Below are positions 15,655 through 21,549 of a stretch of 25,992 bases of DNA, one piece after another. Every line of letters starts with the position of its first letter. Position 1 is the stretch's first letter. Source of the stretch: a virus. The position numbers and the translations under genes are program-made. Location: IMG/VR virus record IMGVR_UViG_3300042879_001442, positions 1 to 25,992 of that record; one strand, given 5' to 3'. The notes beneath the pieces are model-generated. The model ran no database searches. It was not told the origin of the DNA and saw only the letters and a program-made list of their open reading frames with translations.

Positions 15655-16240
15655 GGTAGAGGCAGCCGTTAAACGGTTGGGTTATAAATGGTTCGAGAAT
15701 GGCGACTACAACGTTAATATTGTAGGCATACGCAACAGCGACACGGGCAGCAAGGTGACTAACCTATTTGACGACTGGATAACAGTCAGCTGGAAAGAGC
15801 AGAGCAAGTGGTGCTATCAAATATTTTCGGCTACCACTGAACCAGGGAAAAAAGGAATGCTTGAAGGTAAGGCCAAAGGAGGCGTTTTTATTTTAAAAGA
15901 AGGGCAGTATCGCGGATCACACGAAATCGGTTTGCACCAGGGGAAATATAAAGCGCTCAGGCAATGCGGCGCGCTTCGTGGTTACCGCGACGGCGATAGG
16001 GACATGGAGTTTGATTTGGTGCAAGAGCAGGAAGTTTGGAACGCTGGCGTTAATATTCATAAGGCAGGCAAAAACAGCACCTACGTAGAGAATTGGAGCG
16101 AAGGCTGTCAAGTGTTTAAAATCGAGCAGGATTTCAACGAGTTTATGAAAATAATAGAAAAAGCGGCCACGATTTACGGCGACCGCTTCACGTACACTCT
16201 TATAGGAAGTAAGGATATTACTTTTTTACCGCTTCCGTAA
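15632..16240 (+). CDS. Probable peptidoglycan-active lysis protein with an H...SxGC motif
   Basis: A 202-aa soluble protein at the end of the late operon. The motif GVNIHKAG...WSEGCQVF (His143, Ser156, Gly158, Cys159) resembles the H...S-x-G-C active site of YkuD-type L,D-transpeptidases, with Cys159 as possible nucleophile. A second His (GLHQGKYKAL, H102) lies upstream. I see no signal peptide, so export would need a holin; two small membrane proteins directly before it could serve. No other endolysin (lysozyme, amidase, CHAP) is visible in the window. Therefore this is the best endolysin candidate, but the enzymatic class is inference. It ends convergently, overlapping the leftward operon by 23 nt. 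Confidence 0.65.
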   Translation: MRTPRRSEVEAAVKRLGYKWFENGDYNVNIVGIRNSDTGSKVTNLFDDWITVSWKEQSKWCYQIFSATTEPGKKGMLEGKAKGGVFILKEGQYRGSHEIGLHQGKYKALRQCGALRGYRDGDRDMEFDLVQEQEVWNAGVNIHKAGKNSTYVENWSEGCQVFKIEQDFNEFMKIIEKAATIYGDRFTYTLIGSKDITFLPLP

Positions 16241-16796
16241 GCTTTGCAATTCCTTCGGGTTTCTCGGTTACGTCTTGAATTTCCTCAACGGCGTGCATAC
16301 CCATCATAATATCGGGCGCGTATAAGCGGCCAAAGAAAGCGGCGGCACGATAGCGCAGCATAAGTTCGGGCATGGTTTGCCATTTACTACCTTGCTTAGT
16401 TAACCACCCTTCGGCCTTCGCCATATCCAGCGTAACCGTTGGACCTTCCAACAGTTCGCCCGTGGCTTTCTCCGTGGCGTATGCTTGGCACGCTGTGGCG
16501 GTGGCCTTAAATTTTAAGGCAGTGAATCGGCCCGAGCTGTTAAGCGCCGCAATAATAAACGCAGACGACCACGAGGGGCGGCCTTGGATAATGTGGAGAT
16601 TCTGCATAACCATTAAAGGACTAGCGCCTATCCTGTGCGCCATTTCCAAAGCTACAAGTGTATTAGGGATGTTGTTTTGGTAATCCTTGGGGATCATAGT
16701 AGAGGCTGATAGGGCCTTGGCAACGCGTTGCGCGTGTTCAAATGATTGTAGGCTGAAAGTTTCAGCGGTTTCTGTGGTTGTTATTTCGGTTGTCAT
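16218..16796 (-). CDS. RecT-like single-strand annealing protein
   Basis: A 192-aa protein, start ATG 16796 (a start 7 codons upstream overlaps the preceding gene and is less likely). It reads IPKDYQNNIPNTLVALEMAH, IGASPLMVMQNLHIIQGRPS, a C-terminal KWQTMPELMLRYRAAAFFGR and VEEIQDV. The order (helical start, 'GRPSWSS' strand, 'MPELMLRYRAA..F.R...P' helix, then E..D) parallels RecT/Red-beta-like proteins, which anneal complementary single strands. Its partner, a RecE-like exonuclease, lies in the same operon, which supports the call. It is shorter than classical RecT (~270 aa). A divergent or unrelated DNA-binding role remains possible. Confidence 0.6.
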   Translation of the reverse strand: MTTEITTTETAETFSLQSFEHAQRVAKALSASTMIPKDYQNNIPNTLVALEMAHRIGASPLMVMQNLHIIQGRPSWSSAFIIAALNSSGRFTALKFKATATACQAYATEKATGELLEGPTVTLDMAKAEGWLTKQGSKWQTMPELMLRYRAAAFFGRLYAPDIMMGMHAVEEIQDVTEKPEGIAKLTEAVKK

Positions 16797-16800
16797 AATG

Positions 16801-16986
16801 TTAAAATTTATTTTCAAGAGGCGTTTTTTTCTTTAATTCTTTTAAATAGTTTATTATCCTATCAATTTGCCAATGCCCAAGTTTAGAATTTTTATCGTAA
16901 CTGCTTAAAGTAAATTCTGTATAACCATTGTCAATTTTATATTTGACTGATATTAATTCGTTAATTTCATTTCTTTCGGTTGTCAT
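16801..16986 (-). CDS. Small protein of unknown function between exonuclease and annealing protein
   Basis: A 61-aa, AT-rich gene. The protein MTTERNEINELISVKYKIDN... has a beta-type N-terminal half and a helical, Lys-rich C-terminal half, and no recognised motif. The first 14 nt around its start codon are identical to those at the start of the annealing protein gene. Its composition differs from both neighbours. It looks like an insertion between the two recombination genes that reused the existing start region. Function unknown. Confidence 0.6.
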   Translation of the reverse strand: MTTERNEINELISVKYKIDNGYTEFTLSSYDKNSKLGHWQIDRIINYLKELKKKTPLENKF

Positions 16987-16987
16987 A

Positions 16988-17728
16988 TTATTTAAGTTTC
17001 AATTCCATTATTTCGCCGCTGAATTGCGGCCAGTTATTAGCTTCATTGCAGGCTTTCCACAGCTCCACGTCTTGCAGATATTCCTCGCGGCCGCGTTGGA
17101 TATCCATTTCATTTATGTAATACACGCCCACCATGTACGGCGGTGTTTTCTCTATTGCTATAAATATAAATGCCTGACATTCGGGAAACGCGTCGCAGTA
17201 CATAGCGGCCTGTACATGATAACGGTATTTTTTAACCGAGTATGCGAACGCGTTGGGGCTTGCGTCGTCTGTGGTTTTCAAGTCTACAATAAAACCGCTG
17301 TTTGTTATCAGGTCCGCAATGCCTTTATAATTTACCCCGTCTGATTCCCAAAGTAGTTCTTTTTCGCGCTCGCCTTCCGATAGCAGTAAGTGACCGGCGT
17401 AGCTGTGCGCCATTAAAGCGCGGTGCATATTCTCGATCTGCGCGTCCTGCTCTTTGGTTAGGATTTCGTGCCCGCGTAGGCTGTTAATAAAGTAATTATA
17501 CAACTCTTTGCCTTCTTTAATTCGGCGGTCGATATTAGGCGGTAGTATTGCGTAGCGCTGGCCGTAGTGTTCAGGTTCTAACACGCGGCAGTGTAGAGCC
17601 TTGCCCATAGTAAGCGCCGCTGTCGGTTCAGGTTGTACGTATTGGCCGCTGAGGTATTTCCACCAATACAAATAAGGGCTGCGGTGGATAAGGTCAAGCC
17701 GCGATTTAGATAGGTAATTTGTTTGCAT
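16988..17728 (-). CDS. ExoVIII/RecE-like PD-(D/E)XK exonuclease
   Basis: A 246-aa nuclease that would resect double-stranded ends to give the 3' single strands used by the annealing protein. The fold's marks are clear: SKSRLDLIHRSPYLYWW at the N-terminus, MGKALHCRVLEPE with His46, GIADL with Asp139, FIVDLKTTDD with Asp149 and Lys151, and YHVQAAMYCD with Gln173. This matches the exodeoxyribonuclease 8 / PD-(D/E)XK type (DUF3799-like). Length fits the isolated nuclease domain of RecE. It overlaps the upstream gene by 23 nt and ends 1 nt before the small gene. Confidence 0.85.
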   Translation of the reverse strand: MQTNYLSKSRLDLIHRSPYLYWWKYLSGQYVQPEPTAALTMGKALHCRVLEPEHYGQRYAILPPNIDRRIKEGKELYNYFINSLRGHEILTKEQDAQIENMHRALMAHSYAGHLLLSEGEREKELLWESDGVNYKGIADLITNSGFIVDLKTTDDASPNAFAYSVKKYRYHVQAAMYCDAFPECQAFIFIAIEKTPPYMVGVYYINEMDIQRGREEYLQDVELWKACNEANNWPQFSGEIMELKLK

Positions 17729-18056
17729 TATATAATTTTTGATAACAGGTTTCGCCGTCTAGGAAATAATCATTTTCGTCGCGTCCGTATTCGTACATAG
17801 TTAGGAAGTGTTCGTATTCCTCCACAATAGCCTCTAGCGCTAATGCCGTAACTGGGTGCAGTTCGCCCAATTGCTCGCGTGCAAATTCGTAAACGTCCAT
17901 CATGGGGGTATTTAGCCGCGTATCGTCAAGCTCGCGAGCGTATGCCTCGGCTAGTGGTTTACTATCATAGCAGCCGCGTCGGATTCCGTTTTTCCAAACG
18001 CACCAACGCCACCCTTGGGGTAATTTTGTACGGGTAATAATTGATTTTTCGGACAT
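17706..18056 (-). CDS. First gene of the leftward operon, unknown function
   Basis: A 116-aa protein starting at ATG 18056, nine nt after a TATATTTG promoter element (18073-18066, minus strand). The N-terminal MSEKSIITRTKLPQGWRWCV followed by WKNGIRRGCYDSKPLAEAYA looks like a small beta-hairpin plus helix, as in compact DNA-binding or integrase arm-type domains. The C-terminal half is acidic and helical (EAIVEEYEHFLTMYEYGRDENDYF). I do not recognise the family. Being the first, nearly leaderless gene opposite the Cro-like gene suggests an early regulatory or recombination accessory role (inference). Confidence 0.65.
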   Translation of the reverse strand: MSEKSIITRTKLPQGWRWCVWKNGIRRGCYDSKPLAEAYARELDDTRLNTPMMDVYEFAREQLGELHPVTALALEAIVEEYEHFLTMYEYGRDENDYFLDGETCYQKLYNANKLPI

Positions 18057-18062
18057 AATATG

Positions 18063-18095
18063 TTGCAAATATAGAACAAAATACTATCTTTGCAA
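18063..18095. promoter_or_regulatory. Symmetric overlapping divergent promoters PL/PR
   Basis: Rightward: TTG 18063-18065, 19-nt spacer, TATCTTTG 18085-18092, then ATG 18097. Leftward: TTG as complement of 18093-18095, 19-nt spacer, TATATTTG as complement of 18066-18073, then ATG 18056. The two halves form a 12-bp inverted repeat with one mismatch (18063-18074 and 18084-18095). Each promoter's -33 TTG lies just beyond the other's -7 element, so the polymerases would compete for one site. Both are close to the known Bacteroidota TTG/TAnnTTTG consensus with 17-23 nt spacing. Confidence 0.8.
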
Positions 18096-18096
18096 T

Positions 18097-18264
18097 ATGT
18101 TTTTACAAGAATTAAAAAATAAAGCAGCGAAAAAAGGGCGAACGTTAAGTAGCATTTGCGACGAATTAGGCATACACCGCAGCGTGATAGCGCGTTGGGA
18201 AAAGGAAGCGCCGAAGTCAATTAAAATTTATCAAAGATTACAGCAAGCTATTGAGAGGTTATGA
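18097..18264 (+). CDS. Small Cro/XRE-like helix-turn-helix regulator
   Basis: A 55-aa protein from ATG 18097 to TGA 18262-18264. It contains a clear helix-turn-helix of XRE/Cro type: TLSSICDELGIHRSVIARWE at residues 16-35, followed by a helix rich in Gln and Arg (KIYQRLQQAIERL). The ATG is 4 nt after the -7 element of the rightward promoter, so the mRNA is probably leaderless. The stop overlaps the helicase ATG as ATGA. As the first gene of the rightward early operon it fits a Cro-like role, likely binding the TTGCAA-containing sites at this promoter pair and at 20009-20024 (inference). I see no second repressor gene of CI type. Confidence 0.82.
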   Translation: MFLQELKNKAAKKGRTLSSICDELGIHRSVIARWEKEAPKSIKIYQRLQQAIERL

Positions 18265-19616
18265 ACCTACGCCCGTACCAAGCCCAAGCCGTTGACGACA
18301 TACGCGCGGCGTTTAAATCTCACAAACGGGTATTATATCAATTGCCTACAGGTGGTGGCAAGACAGTTATATTTTGCCACATAACTAGGGAAGCGGTGCG
18401 GAAAGGTAAATCGGTTTTAATATTAGTACACAGGCAGGAACTGCTGAGGCAGACAACGGCCAAGTTATCACAATGGGGCGTACCTTGGGAAACTATCGAG
18501 GCAGGCAAACCGACCTTAAACGAGTGGCCTGTATCTGTGGCAATGGTGCAGACAGCAGCGCGGCGCGAGCTTACAAAATACGATCTAATTATCTGCGACG
18601 AAGCCCACCACGTTGTCGCTGGAAGTTGGGCAGGTATAATTGAGAAACAGCCGCAGGCTTATTTGCTTGGCGTTACAGCGACTCCGTGTCGCATGGATGG
18701 CAAAGGATTAAAAGACGCCTTCGATGTGCTGTTAGAAGGCGTTAAAATGCGTCAACTTATTACGGACGGATTCCTGTGCGAGCCTAAAATATATGCCGCG
18801 AGTGTGGCCGACCTTACAGGCGTGCGCTTAGTGGGTGGCGATTACAACCGTGGGGATTTGGAAACGGCTTTACTGAAATCAAGGATAACAGGCGACGCCG
18901 TGCGCGAATACCAACAGCATGCCGACGGATTACCTGCAATAGTTTTCTGCGTATCTGTGCAGCACGCACAGGCCACAGCTCAGGCGTTTACCAATGCCGG
19001 TTATCGCAGCGCGGCCGTGGACGGAAGCATGGACGACAGCGAGCGGAAGCGTTTAATAAATGGCCTAACCGATGGAAGCATCCAGGTACTAACAAGCTGC
19101 GACATAGTAAGCGAAGGCACCGACATTCCTGCAGTGGCAGCGGCGATATTATTGCGGCCGACAAAATCGGAAGCGCTGTATTTGCAGCAAGTGGGCAGAG
19201 CGTTGCGGCCGATGGATGGTAAACAGCACGCCGTTATATTAGATCACGCGGGAAATGTATTTCGCCATGGTATGCCGACAGCGGCACGCGAGTGGACGTT
19301 GGAAGGCCGCGATAAACAGGCAAGGCAGAAAACAGCGGAGGCGGTTAGGCAATGCAAACTGTGCTACGCTGTACACCAAGCGGCTGTTTGCCCTGAATGC
19401 GGAGCGCCTGCGCCGTTAAAACCAAGGCAGCTGAAAAAAGTTGCAGGGCAATTGGTTCCGGTGGAGGATGTAGAGCGCGTAAAACGTGAGGCGAAAGTTG
19501 AAGTTTGGGGCGCGCGGTCGCTGGAGGAACTCAAGGCGATAGCGTTCCGCCGTGGGTATAAGCCCGGGTGGGCTTACCACCGTTGGCAGATGTATAATAG
19601 AAAATCGGTAAATTAG
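18261..19616 (+). CDS. SF2 DEAH-box helicase with C-terminal zinc ribbon
   Basis: A 451-aa helicase of the ResIII / DEAD-like superfamily 2. Motifs: Q-like LRPYQAQAV (3-11), Walker A LPTGGGKT (28-35), DEAH (113-116), VTATP (138-142), motif V SEGTDIP (284-290) and motif VI QQVGRALRP (309-317). After the helicase core, CKLC...CPEC (Cys365, 368, 377, 380) forms a zinc ribbon. The final 30 residues carry a YKPGWAYHRWQMY element commonly seen at the end of phage helicases of this type. Likely acts in DNA replication or recombination of the phage. It is coupled by ATGA to the Cro-like gene. Confidence 0.92.
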   Translation: MNLRPYQAQAVDDIRAAFKSHKRVLYQLPTGGGKTVIFCHITREAVRKGKSVLILVHRQELLRQTTAKLSQWGVPWETIEAGKPTLNEWPVSVAMVQTAARRELTKYDLIICDEAHHVVAGSWAGIIEKQPQAYLLGVTATPCRMDGKGLKDAFDVLLEGVKMRQLITDGFLCEPKIYAASVADLTGVRLVGGDYNRGDLETALLKSRITGDAVREYQQHADGLPAIVFCVSVQHAQATAQAFTNAGYRSAAVDGSMDDSERKRLINGLTDGSIQVLTSCDIVSEGTDIPAVAAAILLRPTKSEALYLQQVGRALRPMDGKQHAVILDHAGNVFRHGMPTAAREWTLEGRDKQARQKTAEAVRQCKLCYAVHQAAVCPECGAPAPLKPRQLKKVAGQLVPVEDVERVKREAKVEVWGARSLEELKAIAFRRGYKPGWAYHRWQMYNRKSVN

Positions 19617-19620
19617 CGCA

Positions 19621-19995
19621 ATGGAGCGCGGTAAATTTAGGGCTGAGCCGTTGGAAGCGCCAACAAACGAAACAAGCCTTATGCGGCAGATTATGCTTGC
19701 AGTTAGCAAAATTACAGGCGTTCGGATATTCCGAAATAATACAGGGTTTGACGCGACGAATAAAGTCCGTTACGGATTAATCCAAGGCAGCAGCGATTTA
19801 ATAGGATGGAAATCGGTAACCGTTACCCCTGATATGGTAGGGCAACAGGTGGCTGTGTTTGTTGCGCTGGAGGTTAAGACGCCGAAAGGCCGCGCCACTG
19901 ATGAGCAGAAAAATTTTGTTAATGTGGTAAATGCCGCAGGAGGCAAGGCTGCCATAGTGCGCTCCGTGAGCGAAGGGATTCGTGTATTGTCATAG
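19621..19995 (+). CDS. VRR-NUC domain nuclease
   Basis: A 124-aa single-domain nuclease of the VRR-NUC (PD-(D/E)XK) type. The catalytic pattern is intact: YGLIQGSSDLIGW (Asp59), ALEVKTPKGR (Glu84 and Lys86) and DEQKNFV (Gln96), then AAGGKAAIVRS. Free-standing VRR-NUC proteins are frequent in phages next to helicases and are proposed Holliday-junction or flap nucleases. Here it follows the SF2 helicase by 4 nt, so the two may work together on branched DNA. Confidence 0.88.
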   Translation: MERGKFRAEPLEAPTNETSLMRQIMLAVSKITGVRIFRNNTGFDATNKVRYGLIQGSSDLIGWKSVTVTPDMVGQQVAVFVALEVKTPKGRATDEQKNFVNVVNAAGGKAAIVRSVSEGIRVLS

Positions 19996-20008
19996 AATTG
20001 TCATATTT

Positions 20009-20024
20009 GTTGCAATTTTGCAAC
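20009..20024. promoter_or_regulatory. Perfect GTTGCAA palindrome, operator candidate
   Basis: GTTGCAA (20009-20015), two T, then TTGCAAC (20018-20024): a perfect 7-bp inverted repeat. It ends 5 nt before the -33 TTTG of the promoter at 20030-20061. The same half-site GTTGCAA or its complement occurs at 18062-18068, 7865-7871 and 25645-25651, each at a -7 element. A binding site for the 55-aa HTH protein is a reasonable inference. Confidence 0.5.
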
Positions 20025-20029
20025 GATTA

Positions 20030-20061
20030 TTTGTATTGTTAAATTAATGTGCATAGGTTTG
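20030..20061 (+). promoter_or_regulatory. Bacteroidota-type promoter for the small-gene block
   Basis: TTTG (20030-20033), 20-nt spacer, TAGGTTTG (20054-20061): a full -33/-7 pair with consensus spacing. Transcription would start about 20066-20069, leaving a short AT-rich leader before ATG 20085. The 89-nt gap after the VRR-NUC gene supports a new transcription unit. Confidence 0.7.
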
Positions 20062-20084
20062 TTGGACATTAAAAACAAAATATT

Positions 20085-20297
20085 ATGCTACCAATCGAAT
20101 TTTTGATTTTGTACCCCATCAGCATCCCAGTGGCATTTTTGATGCACAAGCTGTGGAAGAAATTAACGCGCCGCGTGGAAATCGTAGAGGCGCAGCCGTA
20201 TCAGTTTGAGCGCGACGCTTATGTGGAAGGTTTTAACGATGCTACCGAGCATTGGAAACAGGAAGTTAAACGCATGTACAGAGGGGGGCAGTTATGA
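20085..20297 (+). CDS. Small membrane-anchored protein of unknown function
   Basis: A 70-aa protein with an N-terminal hydrophobic segment (residues 2-20, PIEFLILYPISIPVAFLM) followed by a basic stretch KKLTRR and a helical cytoplasmic part. It ends MYRGGQL, and the codons for GG lie in a run of six G that can act as ribosome binding site for the next gene. The same tail ends the cysteine-rich gene at 21039. Stop overlaps the next ATG (ATGA). Function unknown. Confidence 0.65.
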   Translation: MLPIEFLILYPISIPVAFLMHKLWKKLTRRVEIVEAQPYQFERDAYVEGFNDATEHWKQEVKRMYRGGQL

Positions 20298-20302
20298 GCA
20301 AC
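20274..20302 (+). repeat. 29-nt direct repeat, copy 1
   Basis: Identical to 21016-21044. It spans the end of one gene (MYRGGQL stop) and the first codons of the next (MSN), including the GGGGGG ribosome-binding stretch. Confidence 0.9.
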
Positions 20303-20503
20303 GAAACACAACAAACAATAGTTCAGTGGATTAGACACCAAATAAAACAACAAGGTGTTAGTCATTATTTTACAACAAGGGAAATACTTGATAGAGCCGA
20401 ACAAATGGAAAATGAGCAACGTAAAAAAATATGGGACGAAGCATTAAAATCAGTTGAAAAAAAATTAGAATTATTAAAAGAAATCTACGGAGGTAACAAA
20501 TGA
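20294..20503 (+). CDS. Small helical protein of unknown function
   Basis: A 69-aa, AT-rich gene. The protein (MSNETQQTIVQWIRHQIKQQ...) is almost entirely helical and charged, with a conserved-looking FTTREILDRAEQMENEQ segment. It ends IYGGNK, encoded so that GGAGGT (20489-20494) forms a Shine-Dalgarno site for the next gene at 20500. No enzyme motif visible. It belongs to the block of swappable small genes between the VRR-NUC and HTH genes. Confidence 0.65.
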   Translation: MSNETQQTIVQWIRHQIKQQGVSHYFTTREILDRAEQMENEQRKKIWDEALKSVEKKLELLKEIYGGNK

Positions 20504-21039
20504 ATAAAAAAACACAACAAATAGACGGTTATTGGGTAATTGGCTCAAATAAATGGAATGCGTCCATTTACACCCAAGAGCAAGCCGAGAAGTATTCAAA
20601 AACTTTAATTAATTGCCAAAACTGTATCAATTGCAGTTCTTGCAGTGATTGCAGTTATTGCCGTTCTTGCAGTGATTGCAGTTCTTGCCGTTCTTGCAGT
20701 TCTTGCAGTGATTGCAGTTATTGCCGTTCTTGCAGTTCTTGCAGTGATTGCAGTTATTGCCGTTCTTGCAGTTCTTGCAGTGATTGCAGTTATTGCCGTT
20801 CTTGCAGTGATTTTAAAACAAATCCACAACGCATAACATCCTCATTTTTAGGTAGCAGAAATTCACAAACAACTTATTACTGGGATGATAAACGCGAACA
20901 AATTATCTGCGGTTGTTTTAAAGGCACTTTAGAAGAATTTGAGGAAAAAGTCAAAATAACTCACGGAGATAATGACTTTGCAAAAGGATATTTTAAATGG
21001 ATTGAATTAGTTAGAATGTACAGAGGGGGGCAGTTATGA
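20500..21039 (+). CDS. Cysteine-triplet repeat protein with CGCF-GTLEEFE C-terminal domain
   Basis: A 179-aa protein in three parts. Residues 1-38 contain YWVIGSNKWNASIYTQEQAE. Residues 39-102 hold 22 cysteines spaced exactly every third residue (C-S-S, C-S-D, C-S-Y, C-R-S units). The C-terminal part has YYWDDKREQIICGCFKGTLE, then EFEEKV, a sequence I recall from other phage and plasmid proteins that carry cysteine-rich repeats. The regular CxxC ladder suggests metal or Fe-S binding or a solenoid, but function is unknown. The gene ends with the MYRGGQL tail and 29-nt repeat copy 2. The start follows a clear GGAGGT site. Confidence 0.75.
   Translation: MNKKTQQIDGYWVIGSNKWNASIYTQEQAEKYSKTLINCQNCINCSSCSDCSYCRSCSDCSSCRSCSSCSDCSYCRSCSSCSDCSYCRSCSSCSDCSYCRSCSDFKTNPQRITSSFLGSRNSQTTYYWDDKREQIICGCFKGTLEEFEEKVKITHGDNDFAKGYFKWIELVRMYRGGQL
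20632..20811 (+). repeat. In-frame 9-nt / 36-nt tandem repeat encoding the cysteine ladder
   Basis: Twenty consecutive 9-nt units of type TGC(A/C)GTNNT. Four of them (ending TCT, GAT, TAT, TCT) make a 36-nt higher-order unit, found perfectly at 20632-20667, 20695-20730, 20731-20766 and 20767-20802, with a 27-nt partial unit at 20668-20694. Reading-frame-preserving units suggest growth by slippage or recombination. Confidence 0.95.
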
Positions 21040-21044
21040 GCAAC
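21016..21044 (+). repeat. 29-nt direct repeat, copy 2
   Basis: Identical to 20274-20302; again at a gene junction, spanning the MYRGGQL tail and the next start codon. Confidence 0.9.
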
Positions 21045-21290
21045 AATAAACAAAGTATTACATCGTCAGATAAATTAGAACAACTTATTAATAAGTTTGA
21101 TGACTACGGATTAGTACACATTACTGAAGTAAGAAAAATTTCTGTTGAATTTGCAAATTTTGAAGCCAAAAAACTAATAGATTACATTGCAAAATCTATT
21201 GATGAAGAGTTAGAAAAAGATTTTATTGATGGTGATTTTATTAAATCTATTTATTTAAACTACTTAAAACAAAAATATGAGCAACAATAA
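21036..21290 (+). CDS. Small protein of unknown function
   Basis: An 84-aa, AT-rich gene. The protein begins MSNNKQS and is mainly helical with many Lys, Asp and Glu (KLEQLINKF, EAKKLIDYIAKSIDEELEKD). No motif recognised. The first 23 nt of the gene (21036-21058) are repeated exactly at the start of the next gene (21277-21299), which overlaps its 3' end by 14 nt. Confidence 0.6.
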   Translation: MSNNKQSITSSDKLEQLINKFDDYGLVHITEVRKISVEFANFEAKKLIDYIAKSIDEELEKDFIDGDFIKSIYLNYLKQKYEQQ

Positions 21291-21549
21291 ACAAAGTATG
21301 AAACTATACACTAAAGAAGACTTTTTAAAAGCCGCTGAATTTTGCGAAGTGTCAATGATAGATGCGAAATATATAATTGAACGCATTGATGAAGTAAGCG
21401 ACCCCATCGAACTACCAAGTGATGAGGAGATAGAGAATATGGGCAAAGATGTAATTGTTTACAACGATACCAAGCGTGGTTGGTTTGTAGAGGGATTAAG
21501 GTTTATGCGTGATAAAATCCAAGGAGGTAACAATGAGCAACCAAAGTAG
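21277..21549 (+). CDS. Small protein of unknown function, same start sequence as its neighbour
   Basis: A 90-aa protein starting MSNNKQS like the previous one, then YTKEDFLKAAEFCEVSMIDA and EVSDPIELPSDEEIE, and a WFVEGLRFMRDKIQGG end. The 'Y(T/S)KEDxxKA...LPSDEEIE...F..G..WMRD' style is frequent in small proteins of Bacteroidota phages, but no function is known to me. The tail after GG (NNEQPK) looks like read-through of the usual 'GGNK-stop' because one A is missing relative to the other junctions. Confidence 0.6.
   Translation: MSNNKQSMKLYTKEDFLKAAEFCEVSMIDAKYIIERIDEVSDPIELPSDEEIENMGKDVIVYNDTKRGWFVEGLRFMRDKIQGGNNEQPK

Noticed and set aside
16161-16188. AAGCGG / CCGCTT hairpin near the end of the lysis gene as a terminator
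   Set aside because: It lies inside the coding sequence, has a long loop (16 nt) and no T run after it.
16928-17344. 138-codon open frame on the plus strand
   Set aside because: It lies antisense to the exonuclease gene, whose catalytic motifs are intact, and its product shows no motif.
20632-20811. 36-nt tandem repeats that could be mistaken for a CRISPR array
   Set aside because: Units are directly joined without unique spacers and keep the reading frame of the cysteine-rich protein; open frames in other frames and on the other strand here are by-products of the repeat.
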